NCBI GenBank assembly: GCA_017992885.1
Contig: JAGONT010000004.1
Span: forward strand, 1 to 64,000
DNA length: 64,000 bases
Origin: Alphaproteobacteria bacterium
Lineage (GTDB): Bacteria > Pseudomonadota > Alphaproteobacteria > UBA9655
Direction: 5' to 3'
Shown: positions 26,167 through 35,228 of the stretch, piece by piece
How positions within the stretch are numbered: position 1 is the first letter of the stretch
Layout: every line of letters begins with the position of its first letter
Translations under genes and position numbers: made by a program
Notes under the pieces: generated by a model
What the model saw: the letters and a program-made list of their open reading frames with translations, nothing else
Told to the model about the DNA's origin: nothing
Database searches by the model: none

Positions 26167-27561
26167 TTATTTCTCTAGGTCTCTTTTTTCTAACTCGATG
26201 ATTTCTTCGACATAGTTACAAAAGACCTTTCCCCTTTCTTCAAAATCTCGAAATTGATCAAAGCTTGCGCATGCCGGAGACAAAAGAACAACTGCCTTCT
26301 CTTTCTGATCACGAAACGCCATATTTGCAGCTTTTGTTAAAGCTTCTTCAAGAGTTTCACAAAATGTATAAGGAACAGTTCCCTTTAAGGTAAGCGCAAA
26401 GCTTGAGGCCGCTTCTCCAAATAAAAAAGCGTGTTGAATAATAGGGAAGTAAGACCTAAGATTTGTAATTCCGCCCTCTTTAGGGCGCCCTCCAAAAAGA
26501 CAATACAGCGAAGAATCTTGATAACAAGCAAAGGCTTTTGCTGTCGCTTCTGCATTTGTTGCCTTACTATCATTCACAAATGTTACAGCTTTATAACAAG
26601 CAACAACTTGTTGACGATGAGCAAGACCAGGAAAGGATGCCATATTTTGAGTAATAACTTGTGGTGCAAGTCCCATAGATCTTAGAGCCCCATAGGCTGC
26701 AGCCATATTCTGCCAATTATGTTGTCCCTTTAATCGTTCAACATTTTTCAAATTGATAATGGGGTTAGCGTTCTCATAGAGAATTCCCGCTTTTACAGAA
26801 ATACCCTCTGCAAGAACCTTACAAGTGGAAATAGGCACAAGCTTGACTTTCTCTGATGCTTTTAAAGCTTCATAGATTGTCAAACATGGAATATCGTCCA
26901 CACTTATCACCAAAGTATCTTGTGTCGTTGCCTTCCTATAAATAAGTTTTTTCGCCGCAATATACCCATCCATTCCTCCATGCCGTTCCAAATGATCAGG
27001 CGTAATATTTAATAAAATACCAACGTTAAAATGCAGGCTTGGCGATATTTCAAGCTGATAGGAGGACACTTCCAGTACATACACACCGTCTTGTTTTAAA
27101 GGATTGAGTTCCATCACTGGAATCCCCAAATTTCCCCCTATTTCAACGGACATACCCTTCTCTTTTAGAATATGCCCGATCAAGGTGGTCGTCGTTGACT
27201 TTCCATTCGTTCCTGTAATCCCAACAAATTGAGCTTGAGTCTGACTTAGAGCCAAAAGTTCAAGATCGCTTATAGGACGTAACCCTGCAATTTGCGCTCT
27301 TGCCACAACAGGATGAGGAGCAGGATAATGATGAGGAATCCCAGGACTTAAAATCAGATGATCAATAGTTTCCCAGTCAACAGCATGAAGATCGTAAAGG
27401 GGAATTCCTTGATTATGCGCTTCAACTCTGGCTTTTTCTTGATCATCCCAAGCAAAAACGTGAGCGCCTGCTTTGAGCAAACTTTCAACGACAGAGCGTC
27501 CTGATCGACCAAGTCCTAAGACTGCAATTTTCTTATCTTTAAGCCATATGGGAATGATCAT
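26167..27561 (-). CDS. murD: UDP-N-acetylmuramoylalanine-D-glutamate ligase MurD
   Basis: 464 residues, adds D-Glu to UDP-MurNAc-L-Ala. V-L-G-L-G-R-S-G near the start, ATP loop G-I-T-G-T-N-G-K-S-T-T-T, N-I-T-P-D-H-L-E-R-H, and the C-terminal A-V-V-L-L-S-P-A-C-A-S-F-D-Q-F match MurD. One nucleotide separates it from ftsW downstream. Confidence 0.97.
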   Translation of the reverse strand: MIIPIWLKDKKIAVLGLGRSGRSVVESLLKAGAHVFAWDDQEKARVEAHNQGIPLYDLHAVDWETIDHLILSPGIPHHYPAPHPVVARAQIAGLRPISDLELLALSQTQAQFVGITGTNGKSTTTTLIGHILKEKGMSVEIGGNLGIPVMELNPLKQDGVYVLEVSSYQLEISPSLHFNVGILLNITPDHLERHGGMDGYIAAKKLIYRKATTQDTLVISVDDIPCLTIYEALKASEKVKLVPISTCKVLAEGISVKAGILYENANPIINLKNVERLKGQHNWQNMAAAYGALRSMGLAPQVITQNMASFPGLAHRQQVVACYKAVTFVNDSKATNAEATAKAFACYQDSSLYCLFGGRPKEGGITNLRSYFPIIQHAFLFGEAASSFALTLKGTVPYTFCETLEEALTKAANMAFRDQKEKAVVLLSPACASFDQFRDFEERGKVFCNYVEEIIELEKRDLEK

Positions 27562-27565
27562 CTTC

Positions 27566-28657
27566 TTAACGTAACTTCAGGGTTGAAAGACCAATTAACG
27601 CTAAAACAATAGCGATAATCCAAAAACGAAAAACTATCGTTGGCTCTGACCACCCTTTTTTTTCAAAATGATGGTGAATAGGCGCCATAAGGAAAACGCG
27701 TTTTCCTCCCGAAAATTTAAAATAGCCAACTTGGAGGATGACAGACACGGCTTCCATCACAAAAAGTCCTCCAACAATGGCTAAAACGAGCTCATGCTTT
27801 GTGATCACAGCTACCATGCCTAAGGCTCCTCCAGCAGCTAAAGATCCTGTATCCCCCATCCAAACCTTAGCCGGCGGAGCGTTATACCATAAGAAACCCA
27901 AACTTGCCCCGATTAAAGCACCACAGAAAATCGCAAGTTCCCCAGTTCCTGGTATAAAGGCAATTTGAAGATAATTGGCAAAAACATGGTTTCCCACAAG
28001 GTAAGAAATCAAAACGAAACAAGCTGAAACAATCATCACCGGTCCAATAGCTAGACCATCTAAGCCATCTGTTAAATTAACAGCATTTGAGGCCCCTACA
28101 ATAACAAAAATTCCGAAAGGCACATAAAACCATCCTAAATTAAGAAGGATATTTTTAAAAAATGGAATAGATGTGCTTGATGCAAACTGGGGATCTCCAA
28201 GCTCCATCACAGCATAGGTTGCAAGACCACTCATTGCAATCTGCAAAAGAAGTTTTTTCTTACCAGAAAGACCTTTTGAATTCCGCTTTTTAAGTTTTAG
28301 ATAATCATCAAGAGCACCCACATAGCCAAATCCAAGCGTAAGAATAAGGACAATCCATACGTACATATCTGTTAAATTAGCCCACAAAAGAGTACTCAGT
28401 GTTAAAGCTAAAAGAATGAGGCTGCCCCCCATTGTTGGGGTGCCTTGTTTTGTCACTAGATGGGAAGCAGGACCATCCTCCCTGATGGGCTGTCCCTGAC
28501 GTTGCTGATTTTTAAGCCAATTTATTAAGGAAGGCCCACATAAAAAACTAATCAATAGAGCTGTCAATAAAGCTCCAGCTGTCCGAAAGGTAATATATCG
28601 AAAAAGATTAAAAACTACATTTTCATGGCCCCATAATGAATAAAAATAATAAAACAT
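27566..28657 (-). CDS. mraY: phospho-MurNAc-pentapeptide transferase MraY
   Basis: 363 residues, ten-helix integral membrane enzyme forming lipid I from UDP-MurNAc-pentapeptide and undecaprenyl phosphate. Visible: [38 protein letters not shown], and the M-A-P-I-H-H-H-F-E His triad. Length is normal. Confidence 0.98.
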   Translation of the reverse strand: MFYYFYSLWGHENVVFNLFRYITFRTAGALLTALLISFLCGPSLINWLKNQQRQGQPIREDGPASHLVTKQGTPTMGGSLILLALTLSTLLWANLTDMYVWIVLILTLGFGYVGALDDYLKLKKRNSKGLSGKKKLLLQIAMSGLATYAVMELGDPQFASSTSIPFFKNILLNLGWFYVPFGIFVIVGASNAVNLTDGLDGLAIGPVMIVSACFVLISYLVGNHVFANYLQIAFIPGTGELAIFCGALIGASLGFLWYNAPPAKVWMGDTGSLAAGGALGMVAVITKHELVLAIVGGLFVMEAVSVILQVGYFKFSGGKRVFLMAPIHHHFEKKGWSEPTIVFRFWIIAIVLALIGLSTLKLR

Positions 28658-28666
28658 AAAATCAGT

Positions 28667-30052
28667 TTACCTTCTTAACGAATTTTTTTGAAGATCTAAA
28701 AGAGCTTCAACAATAGGTTTTGCTTTCGTCCCTAAAGAAGCTTTAACGCTGATAACGTCTCCAGGTTCAATAGCCTTTACAATACCTGAAATTAATTCTA
28801 GAGAAGTTGGAGCATACCCTCCCTTCATAGAGCCTGGGAGCTGTTCATATAAATAAGCCATATAAGGACCACAGCAAAAAACCTGATCTATCTTATTCTC
28901 AAGAAGAGGATTGAGAAGCTCTTCATGATGCTTTCGGGAAAGCTCTCCCAATTCACGCATATCTCCCAAGACAGCTATTTTACGGCCTTTCCCACTTTGC
29001 CCCAACACAGCGAGAGCCGCTCGCATTGAGGTAGGATTCGCGTTATAACTTTCATCAATAATGACAAAATCACCTTTATAGCGCTTGCCTCGACCGGAAG
29101 GCGCTTTTACTGTTTCGAGGCTATGAGCGGCTTGCTTTATATCTGCTCCCAATAAAGCTACGGCTCCTAAAACGGGAAGGCTATTCAAAGCCCAATGAAG
29201 GCCAGGAACAGGAAGAACATAGGAAATTTTTTCTCCGCCAATTTCTGCTATAATCTTACTTTTCTCTGCCTCACCTTCCCACGAGAGAAGGCGATAATCT
29301 ACATTTTTAGATTCTCCAAAACAAAAAACACTTAGTCCCTGTTCTTGGGCTAACATGGACAAAAGCTCAAAATGAGGGTTATCTCGATTCAAGAGAACAG
29401 CCCCTCCCCGCACCATTCCTTCAAATATCTCAGCTTTTGCCCGAGCGATATCTTCAGTGGATTTAAAAAATTCACTGTGCGCTTCAACAACCGTTGTCAC
29501 CAGAGCTATGTTTGGCTTGATCATCTGACTTAAAGGTCGAATTTCTCCCGCATGACTCATTCCAACTTCAAAAATAGCAAACTGCGTTCCTTGAGGCATC
29601 CGAGCCAGTGTTAAAGGGACCCCCCAGTGATTATTATAACTGGAAATACTTCCATGAGTCTGTCCTTGATCTTTAAAAACCCATTTTAACATATCTTTTG
29701 TACTGGTTTTTCCGACACTCCCTGTCACAGCAATACGGTGTGCAGAACATCGATCACGCGCAGCAATACCAAGCTTTTCTAGTGCTTTTAGCGTATCTTC
29801 AACCCGCAAAAATGGCAGAGAAACCTCGATGGTCTCAGAGACAAGAGCGGCGGCAGCCCCCTTTTTGATAACTTCATGGAGAAAAGCATGCCCATCCCCT
29901 GTCTCGCCTTTAAGCGCTACAAAAAGGTCTCCTTTTTCAAGCGTGCGACTATCAATAGAAATACCAGAGCATCCCCAAGGTTCAGAAGAAATTCCTCTTA
30001 TCACCTCATCTGCTTCTTGCGAAGTCCAAAGATCTCTCATTTTTTCACGCAT
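28667..30052 (-). CDS. murF: UDP-MurNAc-tripeptide-D-Ala-D-Ala ligase MurF
   Basis: 461 residues, adds D-Ala-D-Ala to complete the pentapeptide. ATP loop V-T-G-S-V-G-K-T-S-T-K, F-E-V-G-M-S-H-A-G-E, N-A-N-P-T-S-M-R-A-A, and V-L-G-D-M-R-E-L-G are conserved. The start (MREKMRDLW) overlaps the murE end by 16 nt; a second ATG four codons on is possible. Confidence 0.97.
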   Translation of the reverse strand: MREKMRDLWTSQEADEVIRGISSEPWGCSGISIDSRTLEKGDLFVALKGETGDGHAFLHEVIKKGAAAALVSETIEVSLPFLRVEDTLKALEKLGIAARDRCSAHRIAVTGSVGKTSTKDMLKWVFKDQGQTHGSISSYNNHWGVPLTLARMPQGTQFAIFEVGMSHAGEIRPLSQMIKPNIALVTTVVEAHSEFFKSTEDIARAKAEIFEGMVRGGAVLLNRDNPHFELLSMLAQEQGLSVFCFGESKNVDYRLLSWEGEAEKSKIIAEIGGEKISYVLPVPGLHWALNSLPVLGAVALLGADIKQAAHSLETVKAPSGRGKRYKGDFVIIDESYNANPTSMRAALAVLGQSGKGRKIAVLGDMRELGELSRKHHEELLNPLLENKIDQVFCCGPYMAYLYEQLPGSMKGGYAPTSLELISGIVKAIEPGDVISVKASLGTKAKPIVEALLDLQKNSLRR

Positions 30053-31509
30053 TTTTGCACTTCTTCCACATCATTAAAGGGGAAAATCTGATCTCCCACC
30101 TGTTGATAAGTTTCATGACCTTTTCCCGCAATCAACACCACATCGCCCTGCTGCATACTTTCAATAGCCTTGACTATAGCTTGACGTCTTGAGGGAATCT
30201 CGCTTGCTTCTGGACATTTTGCAAGAATTTGTTGTCGAATTTCTGCAGGATTTTCGTAACGAGGGTTGTCATCAGTCACAATGACTTTATCAGCAAGTTT
30301 TGCAGCAATGTCTCCCATCACAGGCCTTTTAAAAGGATCACGATTACCCCCGCATCCAAAAACAACCCACAACTGACCTTTTGTGTGAAGACGTAAGGTT
30401 TTAAGAGCCAGTGAAAGGGCCTCGGGTTTGTGAGAGTAATCCACATAGACTCCTGGAGCTGCTTTTTCAAGACGGCCAGGGACACCCCTTAAATGGGAAC
30501 AAGCCTCAATGGCTTGTGTCAGTTTTCCTCCACACATAATCACAGCCGTTAAAGCAGCGATGACATTATAAACCTGGAACTCCCCAACTAGAGGTAAATT
30601 AAAATTATAGGATTGACCATCAATACTTAACAAAACATCTTGACTATCAACTTGAGGAGTGATGGAAACAAGGCGTACTGTCGCTCCTCCTTTTCCGAAA
30701 GTGGCTGTTCTTAAACGCCGTTTTTGGCATAAAGTTAAAAGTCGCTCATATTCTGCAATATCTGTATTTAAAATAGCATAGCCATTGTGGCCCATGATCT
30801 CTTCAAAAAGACGAGACTTCACCTCAAAATAGGCCTCCAATGTATGATGATAGTCTAAATGATCACTCGAAAAATTCGTAAAAACAGCCGCCTTAAGACG
30901 AACAGCCTCTAAGCGCTGCTGGTGGATACCATGACTAGAGGCTTCGAAAGCCAAATGTTCAATCCCTTGCTCTTTCAAGCTCTGCAGAATTTGATGGAGC
31001 TTGATAGGATCAGGCGTATTCAAGCCCCCTGTTCCTGTGGGAGGAGGAAGTGGTCTTCCCTCTATGATCAAACCCAGTGTCCCCAAACTTGCAGCAGGTA
31101 TATCTAAATGATGCCAAATCTGACGCATGAAGGAAACAACAGATGTTTTTCCATTTGTACCCGTAACGGCAACAATATTATCTGGCTGAAGGGGATAAAA
31201 ATAAGCGGCGAGACGACTGAGTGCCTTACGAACTTTAGGCGTTACGAAAAAAGCAACACCCGGGTATCGTTCTTTCCAAAATTCAGCTATTTTTTCGCCT
31301 CCTTCTTGTGGCAACAAGATAGCCTTGGCTCCTCGACGCAAAGCTTCCTCAATAAAATCTGTCCCTTCACGCTGAACTCCCGGAATTGCAATAAAAAGTC
31401 CATTTTTTTCAACAGTTCGTGAGTCAATTGAAAGGGAGGTAACCGTCTGTAGACTCCCACCTTCAAGAGGAATCAAAACGCCCTCTCTAATAAGGGGTGC
31501 AAGGTCCAT
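30037..31509 (-). CDS. murE: MurE, UDP-MurNAc-tripeptide ligase
   Basis: About 490 residues, adding the third stem residue. ATP loop V-T-G-T-N-G-K-T-S-V-V, the H-L-A-F-E-A-S-S-H-G motif and D-D-N-P-R-Y-E-N-P show meso-diaminopimelate specificity (the D-N-P-R motif is the DAP-binding signature). I chose ATG 31509 (MDLAPLIREG), five nt after the ftsI stop; a longer frame begins at TTG 31548 inside ftsI and adds 13 residues not expected in the family. Confidence 0.96.
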   Translation of the reverse strand: MDLAPLIREGVLIPLEGGSLQTVTSLSIDSRTVEKNGLFIAIPGVQREGTDFIEEALRRGAKAILLPQEGGEKIAEFWKERYPGVAFFVTPKVRKALSRLAAYFYPLQPDNIVAVTGTNGKTSVVSFMRQIWHHLDIPAASLGTLGLIIEGRPLPPPTGTGGLNTPDPIKLHQILQSLKEQGIEHLAFEASSHGIHQQRLEAVRLKAAVFTNFSSDHLDYHHTLEAYFEVKSRLFEEIMGHNGYAILNTDIAEYERLLTLCQKRRLRTATFGKGGATVRLVSITPQVDSQDVLLSIDGQSYNFNLPLVGEFQVYNVIAALTAVIMCGGKLTQAIEACSHLRGVPGRLEKAAPGVYVDYSHKPEALSLALKTLRLHTKGQLWVVFGCGGNRDPFKRPVMGDIAAKLADKVIVTDDNPRYENPAEIRQQILAKCPEASEIPSRRQAIVKAIESMQQGDVVLIAGKGHETYQQVGDQIFPFNDVEEVQKCVKK

Positions 31510-31513
31510 AAGC

Positions 31514-33244
31514 TTAATGACCTCTCCCTTGAAGTACACGCGCATCAATTAACATAGGATGGGGTTCTGATCCCACTCTCCCTTCATTCGTAGGCATAAC
31601 ATGAAGAAGAGGAGCTATTCGACCAATGACCTTCCCCGCAATGGGAGCTGCGTTCCACCCTGCGGCATTAAATCCATATGTTCCTTTAATTGCTTGAGGA
31701 CGATCTATCATAATCAGTACCGCATATCGAGGACGACTCATCGGAAAGGCTCCCATAAATGACGTTATGTTGCTGCCCTTTTTATAAGCCCTTCCTTCAA
31801 GCGTATTTGCTGTGCCTGTTTTTCCGCCCACTTCATACCCTTCTACTCTCGCTTTTTTACTCCTCCCTTGAGCAACCACCATATACATAAGTTTACACAT
31901 AATTTCCGAGGTTTTTTCTGAAATAACACGAGTGCCCTTCCCTAGCACAGAAGAAGTCTCAATTTTCAAAAGGGTTGGCTGCAGCATAATACCCCTATTT
32001 ACAATGCCTGCCATGGCAGTGACAAGCTGTAATGGACTAATAGAAACCCCATATCCATAAGCTGCTGTCATTATTGTTGAATCGCTCCATACTTTAGGAT
32101 AAAGAGGAGAACCAATTTCAGGGACTTCAAAAGAAGGGGCACGGAAAAACCCAAGTTTTTCAAAAAACGCCACCTGAAGATCTTTCCCCATTTGCACGGC
32201 CATCTTCGCCGCGCCAATATTGGAAGATTCTGTAAATATTTCTGCTACCGTCAACGGATAATGAGCAGGATGAAAATCAGAAACTCTAAATCGTCCAATG
32301 CGCAAATGAGCTGACACATCAAATTTTGTCGAAAGACTCCCCACTCCACTTTCTAAATAGAGAGCCGTATTAAATATCTTAAAGCTGGATCCCATTTCAT
32401 AGGTACCTAAAGTAATACGATTAAAAAGGGCTTGCTTTTCAGATCCCATTTTTCCTACCTGGTTGGGATCATAATCTGGCAAGGACACCATGGCAATAAT
32501 CTCACCCGTTTGCACATCCATGATGAGCCCTGCTCCTCCTTGAGCTTTAAACTTTTCAATGCCTGCTAAAAGCTCATCTCGTAAAACATGCTGGACACGA
32601 ATATCTAGACTTAGGCGTAAAGGATCCCCTTTTGATGAAAGAATCTCATCAAATTTCCGTTCAACTCCCCCCAATCCTTGGTTATCAATATTTGTATACC
32701 CCAAAACATGGGCAAACAGCTCGCCATGCGGATAAACGCGTCGTTCATCTCGTTGTAAATAGATTCCAGGTATACCTAAACGAATAATCTCTGCTTGTTT
32801 TTGAGGGGTTAAGTGCCTCACAAGCCAAACAAATCCCTTTCCAGATTGTAGGCGTTGAGTGATCTCTTTATGATTAAGTTCTGGTAAAACTTGAATCAAC
32901 TTATCTGCGGCTTCTCGAGCATCCAAAACCTTGCGCGCATTTGCATAAAGAGAAGATGTACTCAAGCTTGTTGCCAGAAGCTCTCCATTACGATCCACAA
33001 TATCAGCCCGGAAGGTTATCCCTTTAAGGGCTCTGGCACGCGCAAGAATTTCTTCTCCTCCTCCTCTTAAAAGGCTTACATCAATAAGCCGACCTGCAAT
33101 CACTAAAAAAGCCACCACAAAAGCGCAAGCAATGACAAGAAGGCGCGTCTTTGCCATATCCAACGTTTGACGAAGCAATTTTGCCTCTGTCCAGCGAGGC
33201 GTCTCATAAAAACCTTGAGGAACATAAAGCTTAGGTCGACTCAT
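31514..33244 (-). CDS. ftsI: septal peptidoglycan transpeptidase FtsI (PBP3)
   Basis: 576 residues: short cytoplasmic N-terminus, one membrane helix (about 35-53), PBP dimerisation domain (I-V-D-R-N-G-E-L-L-A), and transpeptidase domain with S286-S-F-K289, S-S-N and K-T-G-T-A. It crosslinks septal peptidoglycan with FtsW. The start overlaps the ftsL stop as ATGA. Target of beta-lactams in general; no resistance substitutions can be judged from sequence alone. Confidence 0.97.
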   Translation of the reverse strand: MSRPKLYVPQGFYETPRWTEAKLLRQTLDMAKTRLLVIACAFVVAFLVIAGRLIDVSLLRGGGEEILARARALKGITFRADIVDRNGELLATSLSTSSLYANARKVLDAREAADKLIQVLPELNHKEITQRLQSGKGFVWLVRHLTPQKQAEIIRLGIPGIYLQRDERRVYPHGELFAHVLGYTNIDNQGLGGVERKFDEILSSKGDPLRLSLDIRVQHVLRDELLAGIEKFKAQGGAGLIMDVQTGEIIAMVSLPDYDPNQVGKMGSEKQALFNRITLGTYEMGSSFKIFNTALYLESGVGSLSTKFDVSAHLRIGRFRVSDFHPAHYPLTVAEIFTESSNIGAAKMAVQMGKDLQVAFFEKLGFFRAPSFEVPEIGSPLYPKVWSDSTIMTAAYGYGVSISPLQLVTAMAGIVNRGIMLQPTLLKIETSSVLGKGTRVISEKTSEIMCKLMYMVVAQGRSKKARVEGYEVGGKTGTANTLEGRAYKKGSNITSFMGAFPMSRPRYAVLIMIDRPQAIKGTYGFNAAGWNAAPIAGKVIGRIAPLLHVMPTNEGRVGSEPHPMLIDARVLQGRGH

Positions 33245-33573
33245 TCTTTCTCTCTCATCGAAGCTAATTGAGCCTGAGGCAGAAAATCCTCAAAATTATC
33301 TTTCTTTTCAAAAGCTTGACTTGTAGCAGCAAGTTGAGTGATTTTCATTGGCCTAATGTCCAAAAACTTTTCGGCTAATTTTTGCAGTCGTTGGGGCTCG
33401 TTTAAGTGGCTCCACTCTGCCTTCAAAATATGGATATTTTCTTCCTCAATCTTGATCTGTTCTAAGGTTTTAGCTAATTTTTGCTCAACTTCAACGACTT
33501 CATATTTCACCTTAAAAAGTACAAATCCAACGAGAAGAGACAAGAGAAAAAAAAGAATGGTCGAACGTTGCAT
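33241..33573 (-). CDS. ftsL: cell division protein FtsL
   Basis: 110 residues from ATG 33573, which overlaps the rsmH stop (TAATG) and has AGGAG 9 nt upstream; a GTG at 33603 would extend it 10 residues but lacks this. Topology is a short N-terminus, one membrane helix (S-T-I-L-F-F-L-L-S-L-L-V-G) and a coiled coil with regular Val/Leu/Ile heptads to L-A-E-K-F-L-D-I-R-P. It forms the FtsQLB complex. FtsL sequences are poorly conserved; position between rsmH and ftsI settles it. Confidence 0.9.
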   Translation of the reverse strand: MQRSTILFFLLSLLVGFVLFKVKYEVVEVEQKLAKTLEQIKIEEENIHILKAEWSHLNEPQRLQKLAEKFLDIRPMKITQLAATSQAFEKKDNFEDFLPQAQLASMREKE

Positions 33574-34478
33574 TAAATATTCTCCTGAACGCGAACGCCC
33601 CACCTCAATCGAGCTGACCGAGCGCGAGAGTTATCTTTTATCTCTTCTTCTTGAGGGAGTAAGGCTTTTCGACTTTTAAGTTGAAAAGTTGACCGCAAGG
33701 ATGGACCTTCAGGAAGGTAACGTGAAGACCGCGGCATCTTACCACTTCTTTCTTTAAAAAATGTTTTTACAATTCGATCTTCAAGGGAATGAAAGCTCAC
33801 AACAACGAGCCTCCCTCCCTCTTTGAGCAGTTTTTCAGAAGCCTCAAGACCTCGCTGTAGCTCATCCAATTCCTCATTCACATAAAGACGAAGGGCTTGG
33901 AAAGTACGGGTTGCGGGATCAAACCCTGGTCTTTCAAACCCAACAATGGCTCGAACCAAATCAGCAAGTTGAATTGTGGTTTCAAAAGGTCGCTGTTGAA
34001 CGATAGCACGTGCCAAAGCACGAGACCGGCGTTCCTCCCCATAGACCCACAAAATACGACTGATTTCCTTTTCCTCAAAAGTATTTACAACATCAGCAGC
34101 GCTTAACCCTTTTTTTTCCATACGCATATCCAAAGGACCTTGAGCTCTGAATGAAAAACCTCGCTCAGCCTTATCCAATTGAGGAGAAGAAACTCCTAAA
34201 TCGAAAACAATGCCATCATATTTCAAGGAAGGCACAAGTTGACTCATATCTCCATAACGACCGTCACAAAAAGTAAACCTGTCTGGATACTTCTCCTTAA
34301 GAATTTGGGCGCTCTTTTGTGCTTCAGGATCACGGTCCAAAGCCACGACTGAACAGTGTGCACGTTCTAAAAGTGCCTCAGAATACCCACCAACCCCAAA
34401 AGTTGCATCAATGTAATTTTCTTTATCCCGCGGCATCAACGTTTCAAGGACTTCTTGAAGCATCACGGGTTTATGCAT
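33573..34478 (-). CDS. rsmH: 16S rRNA (cytosine-1402-N4)-methyltransferase RsmH
   Basis: 301 residues. H-K-P-V-M-L-Q-E-V-L at the start, the AdoMet site Y-I-D-A-T-F-G-V-G-G-Y-S, F-D-L-G-V-S-S-P-Q-L-D, R-G-F-S-F-R-A-Q-G-P-L-D-M-R-M and the closing S-R-A-R-S-A-R-L-R identify MraW/RsmH, which methylates C1402 in the ribosomal P site. Overlaps mraZ by 8 nt and ftsL by 1. Confidence 0.98.
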   Translation of the reverse strand: MHKPVMLQEVLETLMPRDKENYIDATFGVGGYSEALLERAHCSVVALDRDPEAQKSAQILKEKYPDRFTFCDGRYGDMSQLVPSLKYDGIVFDLGVSSPQLDKAERGFSFRAQGPLDMRMEKKGLSAADVVNTFEEKEISRILWVYGEERRSRALARAIVQQRPFETTIQLADLVRAIVGFERPGFDPATRTFQALRLYVNEELDELQRGLEASEKLLKEGGRLVVVSFHSLEDRIVKTFFKERSGKMPRSSRYLPEGPSLRSTFQLKSRKALLPQEEEIKDNSRARSARLRWGVRVQENI

Positions 34479-34929
34479 GATCCGTCCTTAATCTAAGGGT
34501 TGCTTGCTTGTCCTGCACTCTTTGACGAGCTTCCTGCTGATGATCTTCAAAAGCTTCTGGATTCCAAATTTGAAAGGTAGCTCCTCGCCCCACGAAAGCC
34601 ACTGTCTCTTGAATTTTAGCGTGGTGGAGTAAGAATTGCGGCAATATAATGCGTCCATCACCATCAAACGCCAGCATTTGTGCATCAGCAAAAATGGTAG
34701 CCGTTAAATCATCTTGAGCTTCAGAGAAAAGATCTAATTGATCTACACTGTCACTCATGCGCTGCATGCGATCCATTCCCATGCCTTCTATGGCAGTCAA
34801 CTTATAAGAACGAAAGGCAATAATGCCATGAAAACTCTGCCCTGAAAGGGCAAGACGAAAGGGAGCAGGGACACAAACACGTCCTTTTTTATCCAACTTA
34901 TTAACAAATGTGGACAGAAATAAAGTCAT
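34471..34929 (-). CDS. mraZ: transcriptional regulator MraZ
   Basis: 152 residues from ATG 34929 (M-T-L-F-L-S-T-F-V-N-K-L-D-K-K-G-R-V); the open frame extends 21 codons upstream but that part overlaps the promoter and operator. Two MraZ/AbrB-like half domains: N-terminal D-K-K-G-R-V-C-V-P and C-terminal D-G-D-G-R-I-I-L-P. It represses its own operon in other bacteria by binding direct repeats upstream, and such repeats are visible at 34992-35025. First gene of the dcw cluster. Confidence 0.96.
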   Translation of the reverse strand: MTLFLSTFVNKLDKKGRVCVPAPFRLALSGQSFHGIIAFRSYKLTAIEGMGMDRMQRMSDSVDQLDLFSEAQDDLTATIFADAQMLAFDGDGRIILPQFLLHHAKIQETVAFVGRGATFQIWNPEAFEDHQQEARQRVQDKQATLRLRTDHA

Positions 34930-34982
34930 TTTCTCTCTTAATGAATGCCAAAGCGCCTTTTCAAAAACCGACGCCTTTTTAT

Positions 34983-35025
34983 GGTATAGCATGGGCCATT
35001 CTGGGATTCAATGGGATAATCTGGG
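34983..35025 (-). promoter_or_regulatory. mraZ promoter with overlapping MraZ operator
   Basis: Four TGGG repeats on the plus strand start at 34992, 35002, 35012 and 35022, exactly one per 10 bp (three followed by A), matching the known MraZ site of TGGGN repeats with 5-bp spacers. Read toward mraZ, a -35 TTGAAT (plus 35006-35011) is followed after 17 bp by a -10 TATACC (34983-34988), 54 nt before the ATG. The -35 lies between repeats, so bound MraZ should block RNA polymerase. The repeat orientation relative to mraZ is reversed here as CCCA. Confidence 0.8.
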
Positions 35026-35043
35026 ATGAAAATGATAACAATT

Positions 35044-35180
35044 TTATCCACAGGGAAATAGGCATAAAATGACACTTTCTATTCCTATTATTCAAATTAA
35101 CATATTGTTTTTAAAAAATTTTTAAGAATGGGGATTTTCTTTAAAGAAAGAAACAGAAGCTGGATCTAAATTTATCCACT
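35044..35180. promoter_or_regulatory. two DnaA-box-like 9-mers upstream of mraZ
   Basis: TTATCCACA at 35044-35052 is a perfect consensus DnaA box and TTATCCACT at 35172-35180 is one mismatch away, same orientation, in the AT-rich 299-nt gap between the nhaD-like gene end and mraZ. A 14-bp palindrome TTTCTTTAAAGAAA lies between. It could place the division cluster under DnaA control or be chance: the second 9-mer also occurs in coding DNA at 10438. Confidence 0.35.
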
Positions 35181-35228
35181 GGCAATAAAGTATGATAAAA
35201 GAGAAGGAAATAGTTAGAGAGTTGGTAT

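Noticed and set aside
34471-34992. Longer mraZ starting at 34992
   Set aside because: The first 21 codons overlap the -10 box and MraZ repeats and do not resemble MraZ; the conserved N-terminus starts at 34929.
34930-35228. Replication origin
   Set aside because: Only two DnaA-box-like 9-mers, no box cluster, and no dnaA, hemE, parAB or gidA neighbourhood; a regulatory role or chance is more likely.
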